In this document: in pieces, positions 28,800 through 39,459 of the stretch
Layout: each line of letters begins with the position of its first letter
Position numbering within the stretch: position 1 is the first letter of the stretch
Source: a virus
Length of the DNA: 64,000 nucleotides
Virus record (IMG/VR): IMGVR_UViG_3300037010_001382
Location: 61,974-125,973 of that record
Strand: one strand, 5' to 3'
Made by a program: the position numbers and the translations under genes
The notes under the pieces: model-generated
Database searches by the model: none
Seen by the model: only the letters and a program-made list of their open reading frames with translations
What the model was told of the DNA's origin: nothing

Positions 28800-31250
28800 T
28801 TACTTAACTTGATTTAATGAGTTTAATATGTCTACTCTTGTTTGTTTCTGAGACATCATTTCAACTTTTTGTCTTATTTCATCTTTACTAGCAGAAACAG
28901 TATTAGTCATAATCGGACGTCCACCTGTTCCTAAAATCCATAATCTATATCCTGCATCATCTTTTACAAGCTGATAACTTAATAGATTGTTTTTTGTATG
29001 TAAAGCATAATAAGGATCTGTTGATGTTTTACCTGTTGTAGCTACTTCCCAATCAATGTCTTCACTTGTATTGACAGGTATAACTTTATCTGTTTGTATA
29101 TTAGGAGTTACATCAAACGGTTTATTCTTGTGATCCAATCCTGTAACATGAAGCTTACCTTGATCATCACGGTAAGCGTGCGTAACTTTAATGCCTCTAT
29201 TGTCTCCTTCACCTAATTCTAATTTATTGTCTGTCATTCCAAGAACAGCTGTTGAAAGTTGTTCCTTTTCATTTTTATCAACTATTAGTTTACCTACATA
29301 ATTGACATTTTGTCCTACACTTTTAAGTTTATCATTAATGTAAGCTCTTTGTTTATTACGAATATCTAATTGAGGAGCTATAATATTAGCATAAGCTTGT
29401 GGAGTTCCACCAGAAACTTCATGATCGATTATTGCTTTAAGATTACCATAATAAGGATTTCCTCTAAACTTTTCAAGAGCAGCTTTTTTAATATCATTCA
29501 TTCTATTAGTTGATATTACTGTACCCTTTGTTTCTGGATCATGTTCTAAAGACATTACTTTATGAACTTCAGATTGAATATCGAAATATAAATCTGTCAT
29601 TGTGCCTATAAAAGCTTTATCTCTTTTAGGATCAATTATCATAGTGTTAATTACTCGTCCAGTAGAATCCTTATAAGGAGCTATTGGTAAATTAACTTTA
29701 TTAGGTAAAGAAGATTCTACGTTAAATAAAGCAGAAGCTTCATTTTCTAATCTATCAGTAATTGATTGAAGAGCATTTTGCTTTCTTATGATAGGGTCAT
29801 ATTTTTGTCTCCAACTATTAAATATTGGATCTACTAAAGGATTACCTTTTTCGTCTGTACTATTATCTGCGTAAGCTTTCTTTTGATTTTCTATATATTT
29901 AGCAAAATCTGCATCAGATCCATTTTTATTAGCGTTTTGCCAAGCAGATCTTAATTCTGGTACTGCTTGCACTCTATATTGTTCATCTAACATTGCAAGA
30001 CGAGAAGCTTGTGCATTCATATCATAACTTCCACTTGCTGGCGTATTATCTATTGCTACTTTTGTACTAGAGATAGAGGATGGATTATTTGCATCATAGT
30101 TCATTTGATCTATTTTTTGCTTCCAATTAAATTCTCTATCTTGTCTATCTTCTTTACGAATGTTTAATAAATAATTTCTATCTCTATCTTTTTGTTCTAA
30201 AGCAAATTTAGCTCCTTCATTTACAACAAGAGATAAGTCTAGGTCTTGTTTTGTATATTTTTGTATAAGATTAGCTTGAGCGCTTTTCATTTGTAATGAT
30301 ACTTTAGCGCCTGTTAAATTGCCATTTTCAGCCATTTCTTTTACATTCTGATAATATTGACCTGTAGGAACCCATTTATTAAATTCATTAAGAACTTGCA
30401 TCTTTTGTGATGCCCAGTACTCTGCATGTCCTTGTGTATCAGTTTTAGCTTTAGCATCTATAGCATCAAGCATTTGTTTATATCCGCCAACAATTGAATT
30501 AGTTTCTATATTCAACATTTGTGACATTTGTTGTGGAGCAGTTATATTTCTATAATTAAACTCACCTAACATTTGAAAATGTTTACCAATTCTTGGATCA
30601 TTTTGGATCTGTGAATCAATTATAGCTTGAATTTGTGCTGGAGTTCTACTTGTAAGCTTACTCTTTTGCAATTGTATTTGACCATAATTGTCTAAGCTAA
30701 CTTGTTCATCAGGAGCTTTCTCCTTAATTGCAGCAGCTAATGCTCCAAGACCATCATATGCTTCTGTAGCTTTAGAAGGACCTTGATAACTATGATTTAA
30801 GTTATTACTACCTAAGTAGTCAACAACTCCCTGATTATCATACCATCTTTCTAGATCAGTATATTTACCAGCTTTTTCTTTCACAGCTTGATCTGCTGTT
30901 AAGCTTCTTATTTGTTGAGTTGATATAAGAGCATTTTGAATCTTTTCATCTTTAGCTATTTGAGGAGCTAAACTCATCGCTTGTCCTACAAGAGATTGAT
31001 TAGAAAAGTCACCACCAGCCATTGTATTAAGCTTAGATGACATATCAGATAATTTAGATTGAAGATATTCTTTTGCGAGAGGGTGCATGATATCAAGTCC
31101 TGCAACTTGATCTATACTACCTTGAACACGAGCAACACCTTGATTATATTGTTGTTGTTTATAATCTAAAGTGCCTGCATATAAATTTAAGTCCACTTTT
31201 GGAGTGTACTGAGTTAAATATGCTTGTGGTGAATCAGTAAATGATGCCAT
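28800..31250 (-). CDS. internal virion (cargo) protein, 816 aa
   Basis: Helical, Gln/Lys-rich protein. The N terminus YLTQYTPKVDLNLYAGTL followed by a KQQQYNQGVARVQGSID helix resembles the head of crAss-like cargo proteins that accompany the polymerase genes. Central residues are rich in charged helices (DRDRNYLLNIRKEDRQDR). The C terminus is mixed alpha/beta. It has its own strong promoter at 31269-31299, which also drives the 1119-aa gene, the polymerase and its partner. Role as packaged cargo is inferred. Confidence 0.65.
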   Translation of the reverse strand: MASFTDSPQAYLTQYTPKVDLNLYAGTLDYKQQQYNQGVARVQGSIDQVAGLDIMHPLAKEYLQSKLSDMSSKLNTMAGGDFSNQSLVGQAMSLAPQIAKDEKIQNALISTQQIRSLTADQAVKEKAGKYTDLERWYDNQGVVDYLGSNNLNHSYQGPSKATEAYDGLGALAAAIKEKAPDEQVSLDNYGQIQLQKSKLTSRTPAQIQAIIDSQIQNDPRIGKHFQMLGEFNYRNITAPQQMSQMLNIETNSIVGGYKQMLDAIDAKAKTDTQGHAEYWASQKMQVLNEFNKWVPTGQYYQNVKEMAENGNLTGAKVSLQMKSAQANLIQKYTKQDLDLSLVVNEGAKFALEQKDRDRNYLLNIRKEDRQDREFNWKQKIDQMNYDANNPSSISSTKVAIDNTPASGSYDMNAQASRLAMLDEQYRVQAVPELRSAWQNANKNGSDADFAKYIENQKKAYADNSTDEKGNPLVDPIFNSWRQKYDPIIRKQNALQSITDRLENEASALFNVESSLPNKVNLPIAPYKDSTGRVINTMIIDPKRDKAFIGTMTDLYFDIQSEVHKVMSLEHDPETKGTVISTNRMNDIKKAALEKFRGNPYYGNLKAIIDHEVSGGTPQAYANIIAPQLDIRNKQRAYINDKLKSVGQNVNYVGKLIVDKNEKEQLSTAVLGMTDNKLELGEGDNRGIKVTHAYRDDQGKLHVTGLDHKNKPFDVTPNIQTDKVIPVNTSEDIDWEVATTGKTSTDPYYALHTKNNLLSYQLVKDDAGYRLWILGTGGRPIMTNTVSASKDEIRQKVEMMSQKQTRVDILNSLNQVK

Positions 31251-31268
31251 AGGTTATTAATGAATTTA

Positions 31269-31299
31269 CAAAGATACATAAAAATAATGAGACTACCAA
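31269..31299 (-). promoter_or_regulatory. Bacteroidota-type promoter for the polymerase operon
   Basis: Minus strand: TTG (31299-31297) in ATTTGGTAG, 20-nt spacer, TATCTTTG (31276-31269). Predicted leader is only about 12 nt before the ATG at 31250. The -33 box lies in the loop of the preceding terminator hairpin. Confidence 0.85.
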
Positions 31300-31345
31300 A
31301 TATAATTCAGTAGTCTCACAAATTAATCTAATGATAAACATTAGA
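31288..31345 (-). terminator. tandem hairpins ending the upstream operon
   Basis: A 9-bp stem TGAGACTAC (31288-31296) / GTAGTCTCA (31310-31318) is followed on the minus strand by TTATTTTT. A second 7-bp hairpin TCTAATG/CATTAGA lies at 31327-31345, right after the stop codon. It overlaps the next promoter. Confidence 0.8.
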
Positions 31346-31353
31346 CACGATAA

Positions 31354-34300
31354 TTAAGAATTAAACATATTGCCCCATTTAGCAGTAGCAGCGCTCATAG
31401 ACTTCTTTTTACGACTATCATCTTCCCATTTACCAGTATCTTTGTTAAATTTCTGTTGATATTCCCAACTTTGATCCGAACCATTGCTTGTACCTGAACC
31501 GTAAGGATTAAATGCTGCAGCTGGACCTTGATATTCCATCTGTTGTGTATCAGGATTATATCTGAAACCTGATCTCTGTTCTACCATATGAATGTTCATG
31601 TTTTCATATCTATTCTTAGCGAGCTTGTCAGATATAGAAGCTAATGCTTGAGCTTTTTGTGCATCTGTATTAGATTTAGCTTGAGATTGTCTAACATATT
31701 GTTGGTCTTTCAATCCTATATTCATCTTATTAGCATCATTTAAAGTATTATAATTTTGATTTGTAATCTGACTATATATACCTTGATTAGTTCTAAATTC
31801 TTCTGCATTGACAGAATTGTCTTGTTCATATTTCTGTCCTGCTAAAGCTGCTAGAGATGCTGCTGAAGCACTTCCTTGTAACTGTCTAGCTACTTCATTG
31901 AAAGTAGATTGGTTTTGATTTCTTCTATCTTGAAAAGATACTTGATAAGGATCCTGCAGATAAGGTTTATATTGCTGACCAACTACTTGTTGCGGTTGCT
32001 TAGATAGATAATTAAATTCACCTAAGAAATCTGTTATACCTAAGTTATTACTATCTGCTAAAGATGTATATTTCTTAGCAACAGCTGGCTTCATGGGAAT
32101 TTGTTCATTTGTCAATGAATTGTAATGAACTTTATCAGGATTAGAAATGTAATCATTTACCACGCCTGTATCTGTAGGATTATACGTTGAAGGTCCTGCA
32201 GTTGGATCTGGCATTTCAGTTGGATTGTTTGGATCTCCCATAGATTGTTTAAAACTAATACCTTTTGGAGTATCATCTGCAGCTTTCTTAGCTACATAAT
32301 CCTTTACATATCTTGTACGAGGACCATCTAAACCATCATCAAATCTACCAGCTTTAGGTTGTCCATACTTATCTAATGCCTCTTTAACCCAATCTGGATG
32401 CTCTTTAAGCATCTTTTCTTGATCATCCTTAATAGATCCACCTTTCTTAAAAGATGCACCATTCTTAGCGAATATAGAGTGTGCTTTAGAGTAATCTACT
32501 CCTTTATCATCTGCTTCTTGCTGCATCATCTCTTGTATCTGACCTAGATGTTCTTTTTGATTTGATAAAGCCGCAGAACGCATTTTAAATGCACTATCCA
32601 TAGCAGCTGCAGATCCTAGTTTAAGACTATCAAATTTGTTATGAGGATTATAATTCTCATTAATAGTAGCTGCTGGAATTGCTAATCTTTTAGTATTCTT
32701 TTCTTCATCTTTAGCGATACTCTTTGCTAATGATTGAAATGTCTTACCCGCTAAACCCTTAGTTTCTGGACCAAGATTAGGCATCTTCATAGCACCAAAC
32801 ACTCTTGTAGAACCATCATCAGATACATGAACTCCTTCACCTCCTTGTATCTCTGCATTCTGATCTCCTACACGTATTGGCATTCCACCATTATCATGAG
32901 AAGGTCCTTGAGATACCATCATAGGATTTGAGTAAGGATTAACACCCATTGGTTGTATTGAACCAGGTCCCAACATCTGAATCCCTTGAGTAGCTTCGTC
33001 GAAATCATTGAAATCACCAAAGTCTTCCATCTCACCACCATCTTCGTACTTACGCATTTTCATGCCATAACGACCTGTATCATCACTATTATTAGAACCT
33101 TGCTTCCTAACAGCATCTATTGAATACTCTTGTTGACCATCAGAATCTGATTCTTGATAAGCTCCATGAGTACCCCAACCTTTAGCTGGAGTTTTTGCCA
33201 TTGGAGTAGGCTGTGGATCTATTGGTTGAACTGCGTTATGACTATAAGTTTGATTGAAACCAGACGAAGTATCTTCTTGTTTAGATACTGAACCATCCAT
33301 AGCAACACCATCATTATTAGATGTCCAGTTCTTAGGACCTCCTGTAGATCCTGACGCAAGATCATTCCATTCAGATTGACTTAAAGGGTTACTACCAGCA
33401 TCCTTTAACATGGTTTGAGAACCATCTCTATTCTGTTTTAAGTATTGATATTGTGTATATTGTTGTTGTGATGTCTTATGACCATAGAAATCATCTACTT
33501 CAGATAATCCTTCAGAACTATTTTGAATCCTTCCAGGAGCTGTCTTAGACATATTCTGGAAGTCTTGCTGATAAGCTGATAATCTTGTAGGATCAACGCC
33601 ATGAGCTTTCATAAAATCAACTCCAGGAGTCTTATTATGATCATCCCCTTTATAGCCTGATTGATAAGCTGCAACTTGCATCTTAGACCAAGCATCACGT
33701 TCTTGTGGACTTATAGGTTGTACTTGACCGCCTTCTGCGAAATTAATACCAAACTTTCCTATTGCTGATGTACCATCTCCATTTGGACGAGGATTATACA
33801 TCATAGGCATTTTGTTCTGATTATCATGTATTGGTCTATTTTTAATAAGCGCATTAGCACCCATTAAAGCACCTTTCACGATATCTGTAGTATCAAATGA
33901 GAAGTTAGCTGTAAACTTTCTAGGAGCTCTAGTTTGAGCATTAGGGTCTTGAGCTTCATCACCATCATTATCTCCTGGCTCTTGAATTGGAGCATCTTCA
34001 GGTTTTGGATTAGCCTGCCAAGGATCTGGACGTCCGTCTGGTGGTAATTGATCTGGTGTTCCCAAACCTGGAGGATTATCGCCACTTACTGGTGGCCTTG
34101 GATCTTCATCACCTACTACACCACCATCCAGAAAACGCCTACCAAATTGAGCTTTGATAGGCATTATCTTATTCATCACCTTCTTAGGTGTTTTTCTATT
34201 AGCTTTCATATTAATTTCTCCTCCTTCTTTCAATTTTCCTAAAGTAACTCCTGTGCCTTGTTTATAACCATTATTGGCAAACCAATTAGCTTTATCTTCA

Positions 34301-34590
34301 GAATCAAAAGGAATAGCAGTTTTATTTTTCAATGCATAATCAAAAGCATCATCTCCTAAATATTTAAGTTGACCATTGACATTTTGAATTGTAGGATATG
34401 CATAATTTGTACCATCTGCTTCTGCAGATTCCATTAAGTGTGTTGAAACACCTTGCTGACCAGGCACCTGAATTGTTTTGGGCTTCTGTTCATATAGACG
34501 TTTAACCCACTCTAGATTTTTATTAGCATCTAGAGTGCTATCGACAAATGCAGCCTTATTTGTTTTAAATAGATTTGTTTTCTTTGGCAT
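31354..34590 (-). CDS. large virion protein with disordered linkers, 1078 aa
   Basis: Start chosen at the ATG at 34590 (MPKKTNLFK), 1 nt after the upstream stop; an ATG 36 nt earlier would overlap that gene. The N-terminal 100 residues are alpha/beta. A Pro/Asp/Gly-rich disordered part follows (PPVSGDNPPGLGTPDQLPP), then a His/Gly region GPSHDNGGMPIRVGDQNAE with IQGGEGVHV, a sequence type that recurs in crAss-like and other Bacteroidota phages. The C terminus is Gln/Asn-rich. It is probably a packaged or tail-internal protein. Last gene of the operon that starts at 41.5 kb. Confidence 0.6.
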   Translation of the reverse strand: MPKKTNLFKTNKAAFVDSTLDANKNLEWVKRLYEQKPKTIQVPGQQGVSTHLMESAEADGTNYAYPTIQNVNGQLKYLGDDAFDYALKNKTAIPFDSEDKANWFANNGYKQGTGVTLGKLKEGGEINMKANRKTPKKVMNKIMPIKAQFGRRFLDGGVVGDEDPRPPVSGDNPPGLGTPDQLPPDGRPDPWQANPKPEDAPIQEPGDNDGDEAQDPNAQTRAPRKFTANFSFDTTDIVKGALMGANALIKNRPIHDNQNKMPMMYNPRPNGDGTSAIGKFGINFAEGGQVQPISPQERDAWSKMQVAAYQSGYKGDDHNKTPGVDFMKAHGVDPTRLSAYQQDFQNMSKTAPGRIQNSSEGLSEVDDFYGHKTSQQQYTQYQYLKQNRDGSQTMLKDAGSNPLSQSEWNDLASGSTGGPKNWTSNNDGVAMDGSVSKQEDTSSGFNQTYSHNAVQPIDPQPTPMAKTPAKGWGTHGAYQESDSDGQQEYSIDAVRKQGSNNSDDTGRYGMKMRKYEDGGEMEDFGDFNDFDEATQGIQMLGPGSIQPMGVNPYSNPMMVSQGPSHDNGGMPIRVGDQNAEIQGGEGVHVSDDGSTRVFGAMKMPNLGPETKGLAGKTFQSLAKSIAKDEEKNTKRLAIPAATINENYNPHNKFDSLKLGSAAAMDSAFKMRSAALSNQKEHLGQIQEMMQQEADDKGVDYSKAHSIFAKNGASFKKGGSIKDDQEKMLKEHPDWVKEALDKYGQPKAGRFDDGLDGPRTRYVKDYVAKKAADDTPKGISFKQSMGDPNNPTEMPDPTAGPSTYNPTDTGVVNDYISNPDKVHYNSLTNEQIPMKPAVAKKYTSLADSNNLGITDFLGEFNYLSKQPQQVVGQQYKPYLQDPYQVSFQDRRNQNQSTFNEVARQLQGSASAASLAALAGQKYEQDNSVNAEEFRTNQGIYSQITNQNYNTLNDANKMNIGLKDQQYVRQSQAKSNTDAQKAQALASISDKLAKNRYENMNIHMVEQRSGFRYNPDTQQMEYQGPAAAFNPYGSGTSNGSDQSWEYQQKFNKDTGKWEDDSRKKKSMSAATAKWGNMFNS

Positions 34591-34591
34591 A

Positions 34592-37500
34592 TTATTTATA
34601 ACTTGGTACTGTTGGAGACAGAACAAATTTAGATATTAATCTTACATCACTTTTATCATCAAGTATATGTCTTATTTTAACATCCTTTGCTCTTATTTGT
34701 GCTTTCTTATGAGTTCTAAGACTATAATCCATATTGATTTGATTTAAGTCTTTATCTTGTTTATTCATATCACATCCTGTTATCCAAGCAGGTATAGATT
34801 TACTTTTTATGATATCCCAAAACATGTTATAATTATAGAAATTATCTGATTTTGTTACTATGATATCTTTAGAATCTATATTGTATTTTGGATACGTGAG
34901 ATAAGATGCAAGATTATTAAGCGGTTTTGGTATAAGATTTAATATACCTGTGTTCTGTTGACCGTTATAGATGATTGCTTTATTGAAATAAATTGTTTCA
35001 TCTGGTTCATAGAACGTAAGATAATCTAAATACTTTCTTACTGTAGTAAAATCTTTTATACTTTGTAATATCTCATCTTGCATTTTGTATGCATATGGAT
35101 ATTCTAATATATAAGGTTCTTGTTTACCAAAGAAATTATTGAATTTAGTTACATTATAACTATGATCCCATGTTTGTTCTAACGCATTATTACCAGCCTG
35201 AAAATGTGAATAAAAAGTAATGTAGTAATCTGGAATATAAGAGTGAAATGAAACCCAAGATTGAGTCTTAAATGAATAACTTAATGTCCATGATTTGTTA
35301 CAAAAGAACTTTTCATCTGTTAATTCAACTAGCATTAATGTCATATAATTAGATAATGAAGGACAGTTTACTGGCTTAACTACAGAATCAGGATTAACAG
35401 AGTTTACGCACAATCCAGTATGATTTAAATTGTATCCATCTGGACAGCAAACTCTTGTACCTTGATTGTTTATGAACTGTACAAGACCTTGATCTGTTGC
35501 ATTTTGCTCTGCATAGAACTTACCATTTGTATACTTAATATTATCTGTAATTGGTTCATAATCTTTCTTTGTAATAAGAATTCTATCGAAATATGGATCA
35601 TATGTTCCTGTTATACCTATACCATTAAACGAGTTATCGATATTGATATCAGGAAAGTAATCCAGTATTTTGAATGGTAAGTTTTGATACATCCATTTAG
35701 TAACACCTTTATCTTCTAGATTACCTACTGTAGTACCTTGTAATATAGCTACTTCACCTCTTTTAGCATCAACAAATATAACACCAGCATCTGTTTTAAG
35801 TAACATACTATGTTGTGAACCTACATTTCCTGTATCTGTATGAGATAAATCTAATGGAGGACTATTAAATAGCTCCATATTGCCTATATAAGCAGCAGGT
35901 CCTGCAGATACCTGTAGTGTAGTAAGTGCATTATAGATTTGAGATCTATTTTCAAACCTTACTAAGATCTGATTATTAGATAAATTATCGATATTCTGTA
36001 ATTTACCATATCCTTTTGGTAGATCTTTAGTATTATTAGGTCTGTATACAAGCCAATTATTACGTGTTTCTTCTAAATTAGATTTATCAGACCAGATTGC
36101 TCTGTTATTAAACACTGTAAAACATGGATTATAAGGACTCCAATCCTTTCTTAATAGTCCGAAGTATGTTTCTTTGTTCTGTTTACTATATGTTTTGTTA
36201 TAAACGTATGTATTATCAAAGATTATTGGTACATTTGTCTCTTGTAACCAGTCATCAGGAATATCTGAAGCTACTTGTGGATAGAAATTACCCTCCAAGT
36301 AGTTAGTTGCCTGACGCATATCTACATTTACTTCAGATTCACAGAAATAATAAGGTACTCCATAAGCATATAAGTACGCTTGACCTCTTTCGTGTAGCTC
36401 ATCTAGATTAGATGACTCTAGATTTGTGATCTTAATACCTAATGTCTTTAATAAACCATCAGTTATAAGTCCTATAAGTAACTGTAAAGCAGATAAAAAG
36501 ATAGGTATACCTAATGTTAGTAAAGAAAATGCCCAGTTCTGTAATGCATTTGTTAAATTGACAATACCAGCATGTAAAAGACCACCATCTACATCAGCTC
36601 TAACATTACTAGTAGAATAATACCAAATAGGATATCCTACATTACCTGTGTTAGTACTGGAATAAGCATCTTGATTATAATCAACATCTGTTCCATCAGG
36701 AAAGTTCACTGACTTCTTTAAGAAGAAAGAATGCTTTCTTTTTATTGCGAATCTGTTGATAAATATATCACCACCAAAAATAGTAGGTAAAGAATGAATG
36801 CGATTACCATCGTCATCTATAAGTTTAGAATAAAATCCTGTATCAACAGGTACATATGAAAATACTTCACCCCATTGTCCTGGTAAGAATCTCTTAATAG
36901 AAGCATAATAAGATGCTATATTTCTATAGAATACAACACTAGACTCAGGTACACCAGCTTCTCTAGCAGTAGTCCTAGAGTTATCTGAAGGAACACCAGC
37001 ATAGATTTGATCGTTAATAGGTAAAAATGAACCATTTGTACTTACATAAACAGATGTTTCTCTATCTGTATTGTTAATAGCATGATCATCCCCAAATGTT
37101 CCTTGTAATCCAGAAGCTAAATAACCACCATATTCAATACCTCTTATCTTATTACCACTATTAGGAATAGGAGTATAATTGCCATAATAACCTACACCAT
37201 TGTATTGCCAACCATAATTTACATATGGCATCAATTTATCCAAAAGATCAAGAGTGGTATTGAAAGCAGGAAAGAAATTCTCAGCATGAAAACTAGGTGA
37301 TATTTCATTTGTTACACCATATACATCACCAATAGTAGTAGATACACTACCTGATACTCCAATTGTTGAAGTAATAGCAGCTACAAATGCAATCGTCAGA
37401 TCTTTAGTTGTTCTAAGTTTCTGTCTAGCATTATCTTTTACTGGTACAAAATGTGCTTTTGCCTGTCCATACTCTACAGTTTCTAGCTTCAAGAATGAAC

Positions 37501-39457
37501 CTTGAATGCCAAATGGTTTATAGAATGATGTGTCAGGCGAATGAAATGTAAACCTATTGGTTTGAAAATCGTTAAGTCTATTTCCTAAATTAGCTCCTGA
37601 TTTATCTTCCACAAAGTGACTAGAGATAAATGAATCAGGATGTGTATCATTGAAAGGATAATTAGGATAATAATATGTACTAGTATCTTTTGTATACTTA
37701 CCACAGTTATATAATAATCCTTTTGCAATAATAGAAGTATTATTTGTTCTATCGCCACGCATTATTTTAAATCCTACTATCTGACTTTTTTGTTCAGGAG
37801 ATAGATCTGGAGAGTTTTGTATTGCGTTATATAAAGTATCGACATCAACTTTAAATCCTATTGGATTAATATTATGTTCAAAGTTTGTATAGTTATCTCC
37901 TGTAGTATAATTCTCATTATGAATATGTACAATAGAGTTGTCAGGAAACTTATGGTGTCTTATTGGTTTACCTGCTAACGAACCCCATATTGCAGGAGTA
38001 TTAGGATACTTCATTTCAGACTCCCAATATGCCATGTTACCATGTAAATGAGGACCTTTATAACATGTATCTAAAGGTGTATATCCAGGATATGTTCCTG
38101 TTATACTACCTGTATTGTAAACTTTCCATCTTGGTTTACCAACAGTATCTGGATGACATGGATTTACTGAGTTAGAAGCTTGTGAATCTGCATTTGCAAC
38201 TATATCTAAATCAGTTGGTAAGGCAGCACGACCAGGAATGTGTCCACGTGTCGTTTGCTTGCCATTTGCGAGGATAAAACAACCTTCTAAGGGGTATACC
38301 TCATCTCGCATATAACCCTGTAGATTCGCACAATTAGTGCCATTAAAGTAACCTTCAGATTCGTTGTAAGGTATCTGCCAAGTTTCCCAACCTACAGCTA
38401 CTTGGTTCCATATCTTCTGATAACTAATATCATCTTCCTTAACAAGATCTGCCCATACAAGTACATTATCTACTTGTGTGAGATCTCCTGCTAAATCATA
38501 ATAATCTACCTTATTAAAGATGTCTGTAATAGTTAGATTGATATTTGCAAGAGAATGCTCTGTACCTGAATAATTAAAATTATAAGTAGGACCAGTGATA
38601 TCATAAGTACCTATTAGTTCTACAGATGCAATGTCATTAACTGTCTTAATTACAGCAATATTAAAATATTGATATAATCCTGATGTATCAAGATTACTAA
38701 CTGTTACATTGATAGACTTGTTAGTTGTTTCATTGAAATTAGGAGATGTCTTATGATCTAAGAATATTCTAACTTTATTAGTAACAGAATAAAATGATGT
38801 ATATCCATTACTTAAAATATCAGAATATTGAATAGCAAATTGATAATCTCCTTCTATGAGACTGCCACCTATATTAACTTCATTAGCTTGTAGAGCAGGA
38901 ACTTTAAAGTTCGGCTGTACAAGCATATTATTAATATCAATTTGACCTATTTGTGGTGTAATAACACCAGCTATAATAACATCTTTCCAAGGTAAGTTAT
39001 TAAGATCTAGAAATCTTCTAGGATTAAATTTATCTGTCCAATATAACTGTGTTGAGCAGTTAGTTGTTTTTACTTCTATTTTAAATATTGGATGATCAAT
39101 GCTAAAATTTAGCGAATCGCTTCCAGCGATAGAATCATCCAGTAAAGGATAAAAAGTACAAGAGTTCAATGTACTATAACCTATCATAGAATGACCTGAA
39201 GATGGATTTGTAATGAAATAGTAGATTGTATCAATTGATGTTACATTCTTTGTTCCAATTACTTTATATCCTTCAGGAAAAGTAACACATAAATCACTAC
39301 CCTGTTCATTCTGATAAGTTACACTTGAACCATCAAAACCTTCTACCATTGCATTAAGTGCATACGTAAGTTGACCAGGTTGTACCTGATTAATTACAGA
39401 CTCTAGATTGAGTCCTATAGTAGCTTGAGTTGGATTTAAATTCTGTTGTTCTGCCAT
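34592..39457 (-). CDS. large tail-tip/muzzle-type protein, 1621 aa
   Basis: Beta-rich protein, many Tyr/Asn/Asp, opening with NPTQATIGLNLESVINQVQ and YALNAMVEGFDG. A hydrophobic stretch near residue 980 (LLTLGIPIFLSALQLLIGLI) is unusual for a soluble tail protein and may meet the membrane. Near residue 1330 is a Cys module CCPDGYNLNHTGLCV like those in the 251-aa gene. By size, beta content and place just before the cargo genes it corresponds to the crAss-like muzzle/stabilisation protein closing the tail. Assignment inferred from synteny with crAss-like phages. Confidence 0.65.
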   Translation of the reverse strand: MAEQQNLNPTQATIGLNLESVINQVQPGQLTYALNAMVEGFDGSSVTYQNEQGSDLCVTFPEGYKVIGTKNVTSIDTIYYFITNPSSGHSMIGYSTLNSCTFYPLLDDSIAGSDSLNFSIDHPIFKIEVKTTNCSTQLYWTDKFNPRRFLDLNNLPWKDVIIAGVITPQIGQIDINNMLVQPNFKVPALQANEVNIGGSLIEGDYQFAIQYSDILSNGYTSFYSVTNKVRIFLDHKTSPNFNETTNKSINVTVSNLDTSGLYQYFNIAVIKTVNDIASVELIGTYDITGPTYNFNYSGTEHSLANINLTITDIFNKVDYYDLAGDLTQVDNVLVWADLVKEDDISYQKIWNQVAVGWETWQIPYNESEGYFNGTNCANLQGYMRDEVYPLEGCFILANGKQTTRGHIPGRAALPTDLDIVANADSQASNSVNPCHPDTVGKPRWKVYNTGSITGTYPGYTPLDTCYKGPHLHGNMAYWESEMKYPNTPAIWGSLAGKPIRHHKFPDNSIVHIHNENYTTGDNYTNFEHNINPIGFKVDVDTLYNAIQNSPDLSPEQKSQIVGFKIMRGDRTNNTSIIAKGLLYNCGKYTKDTSTYYYPNYPFNDTHPDSFISSHFVEDKSGANLGNRLNDFQTNRFTFHSPDTSFYKPFGIQGSFLKLETVEYGQAKAHFVPVKDNARQKLRTTKDLTIAFVAAITSTIGVSGSVSTTIGDVYGVTNEISPSFHAENFFPAFNTTLDLLDKLMPYVNYGWQYNGVGYYGNYTPIPNSGNKIRGIEYGGYLASGLQGTFGDDHAINNTDRETSVYVSTNGSFLPINDQIYAGVPSDNSRTTAREAGVPESSVVFYRNIASYYASIKRFLPGQWGEVFSYVPVDTGFYSKLIDDDGNRIHSLPTIFGGDIFINRFAIKRKHSFFLKKSVNFPDGTDVDYNQDAYSSTNTGNVGYPIWYYSTSNVRADVDGGLLHAGIVNLTNALQNWAFSLLTLGIPIFLSALQLLIGLITDGLLKTLGIKITNLESSNLDELHERGQAYLYAYGVPYYFCESEVNVDMRQATNYLEGNFYPQVASDIPDDWLQETNVPIIFDNTYVYNKTYSKQNKETYFGLLRKDWSPYNPCFTVFNNRAIWSDKSNLEETRNNWLVYRPNNTKDLPKGYGKLQNIDNLSNNQILVRFENRSQIYNALTTLQVSAGPAAYIGNMELFNSPPLDLSHTDTGNVGSQHSMLLKTDAGVIFVDAKRGEVAILQGTTVGNLEDKGVTKWMYQNLPFKILDYFPDINIDNSFNGIGITGTYDPYFDRILITKKDYEPITDNIKYTNGKFYAEQNATDQGLVQFINNQGTRVCCPDGYNLNHTGLCVNSVNPDSVVKPVNCPSLSNYMTLMLVELTDEKFFCNKSWTLSYSFKTQSWVSFHSYIPDYYITFYSHFQAGNNALEQTWDHSYNVTKFNNFFGKQEPYILEYPYAYKMQDEILQSIKDFTTVRKYLDYLTFYEPDETIYFNKAIIYNGQQNTGILNLIPKPLNNLASYLTYPKYNIDSKDIIVTKSDNFYNYNMFWDIIKSKSIPAWITGCDMNKQDKDLNQINMDYSLRTHKKAQIRAKDVKIRHILDDKSDVRLISKFVLSPTVPSYK

Positions 39458-39459
39458 TA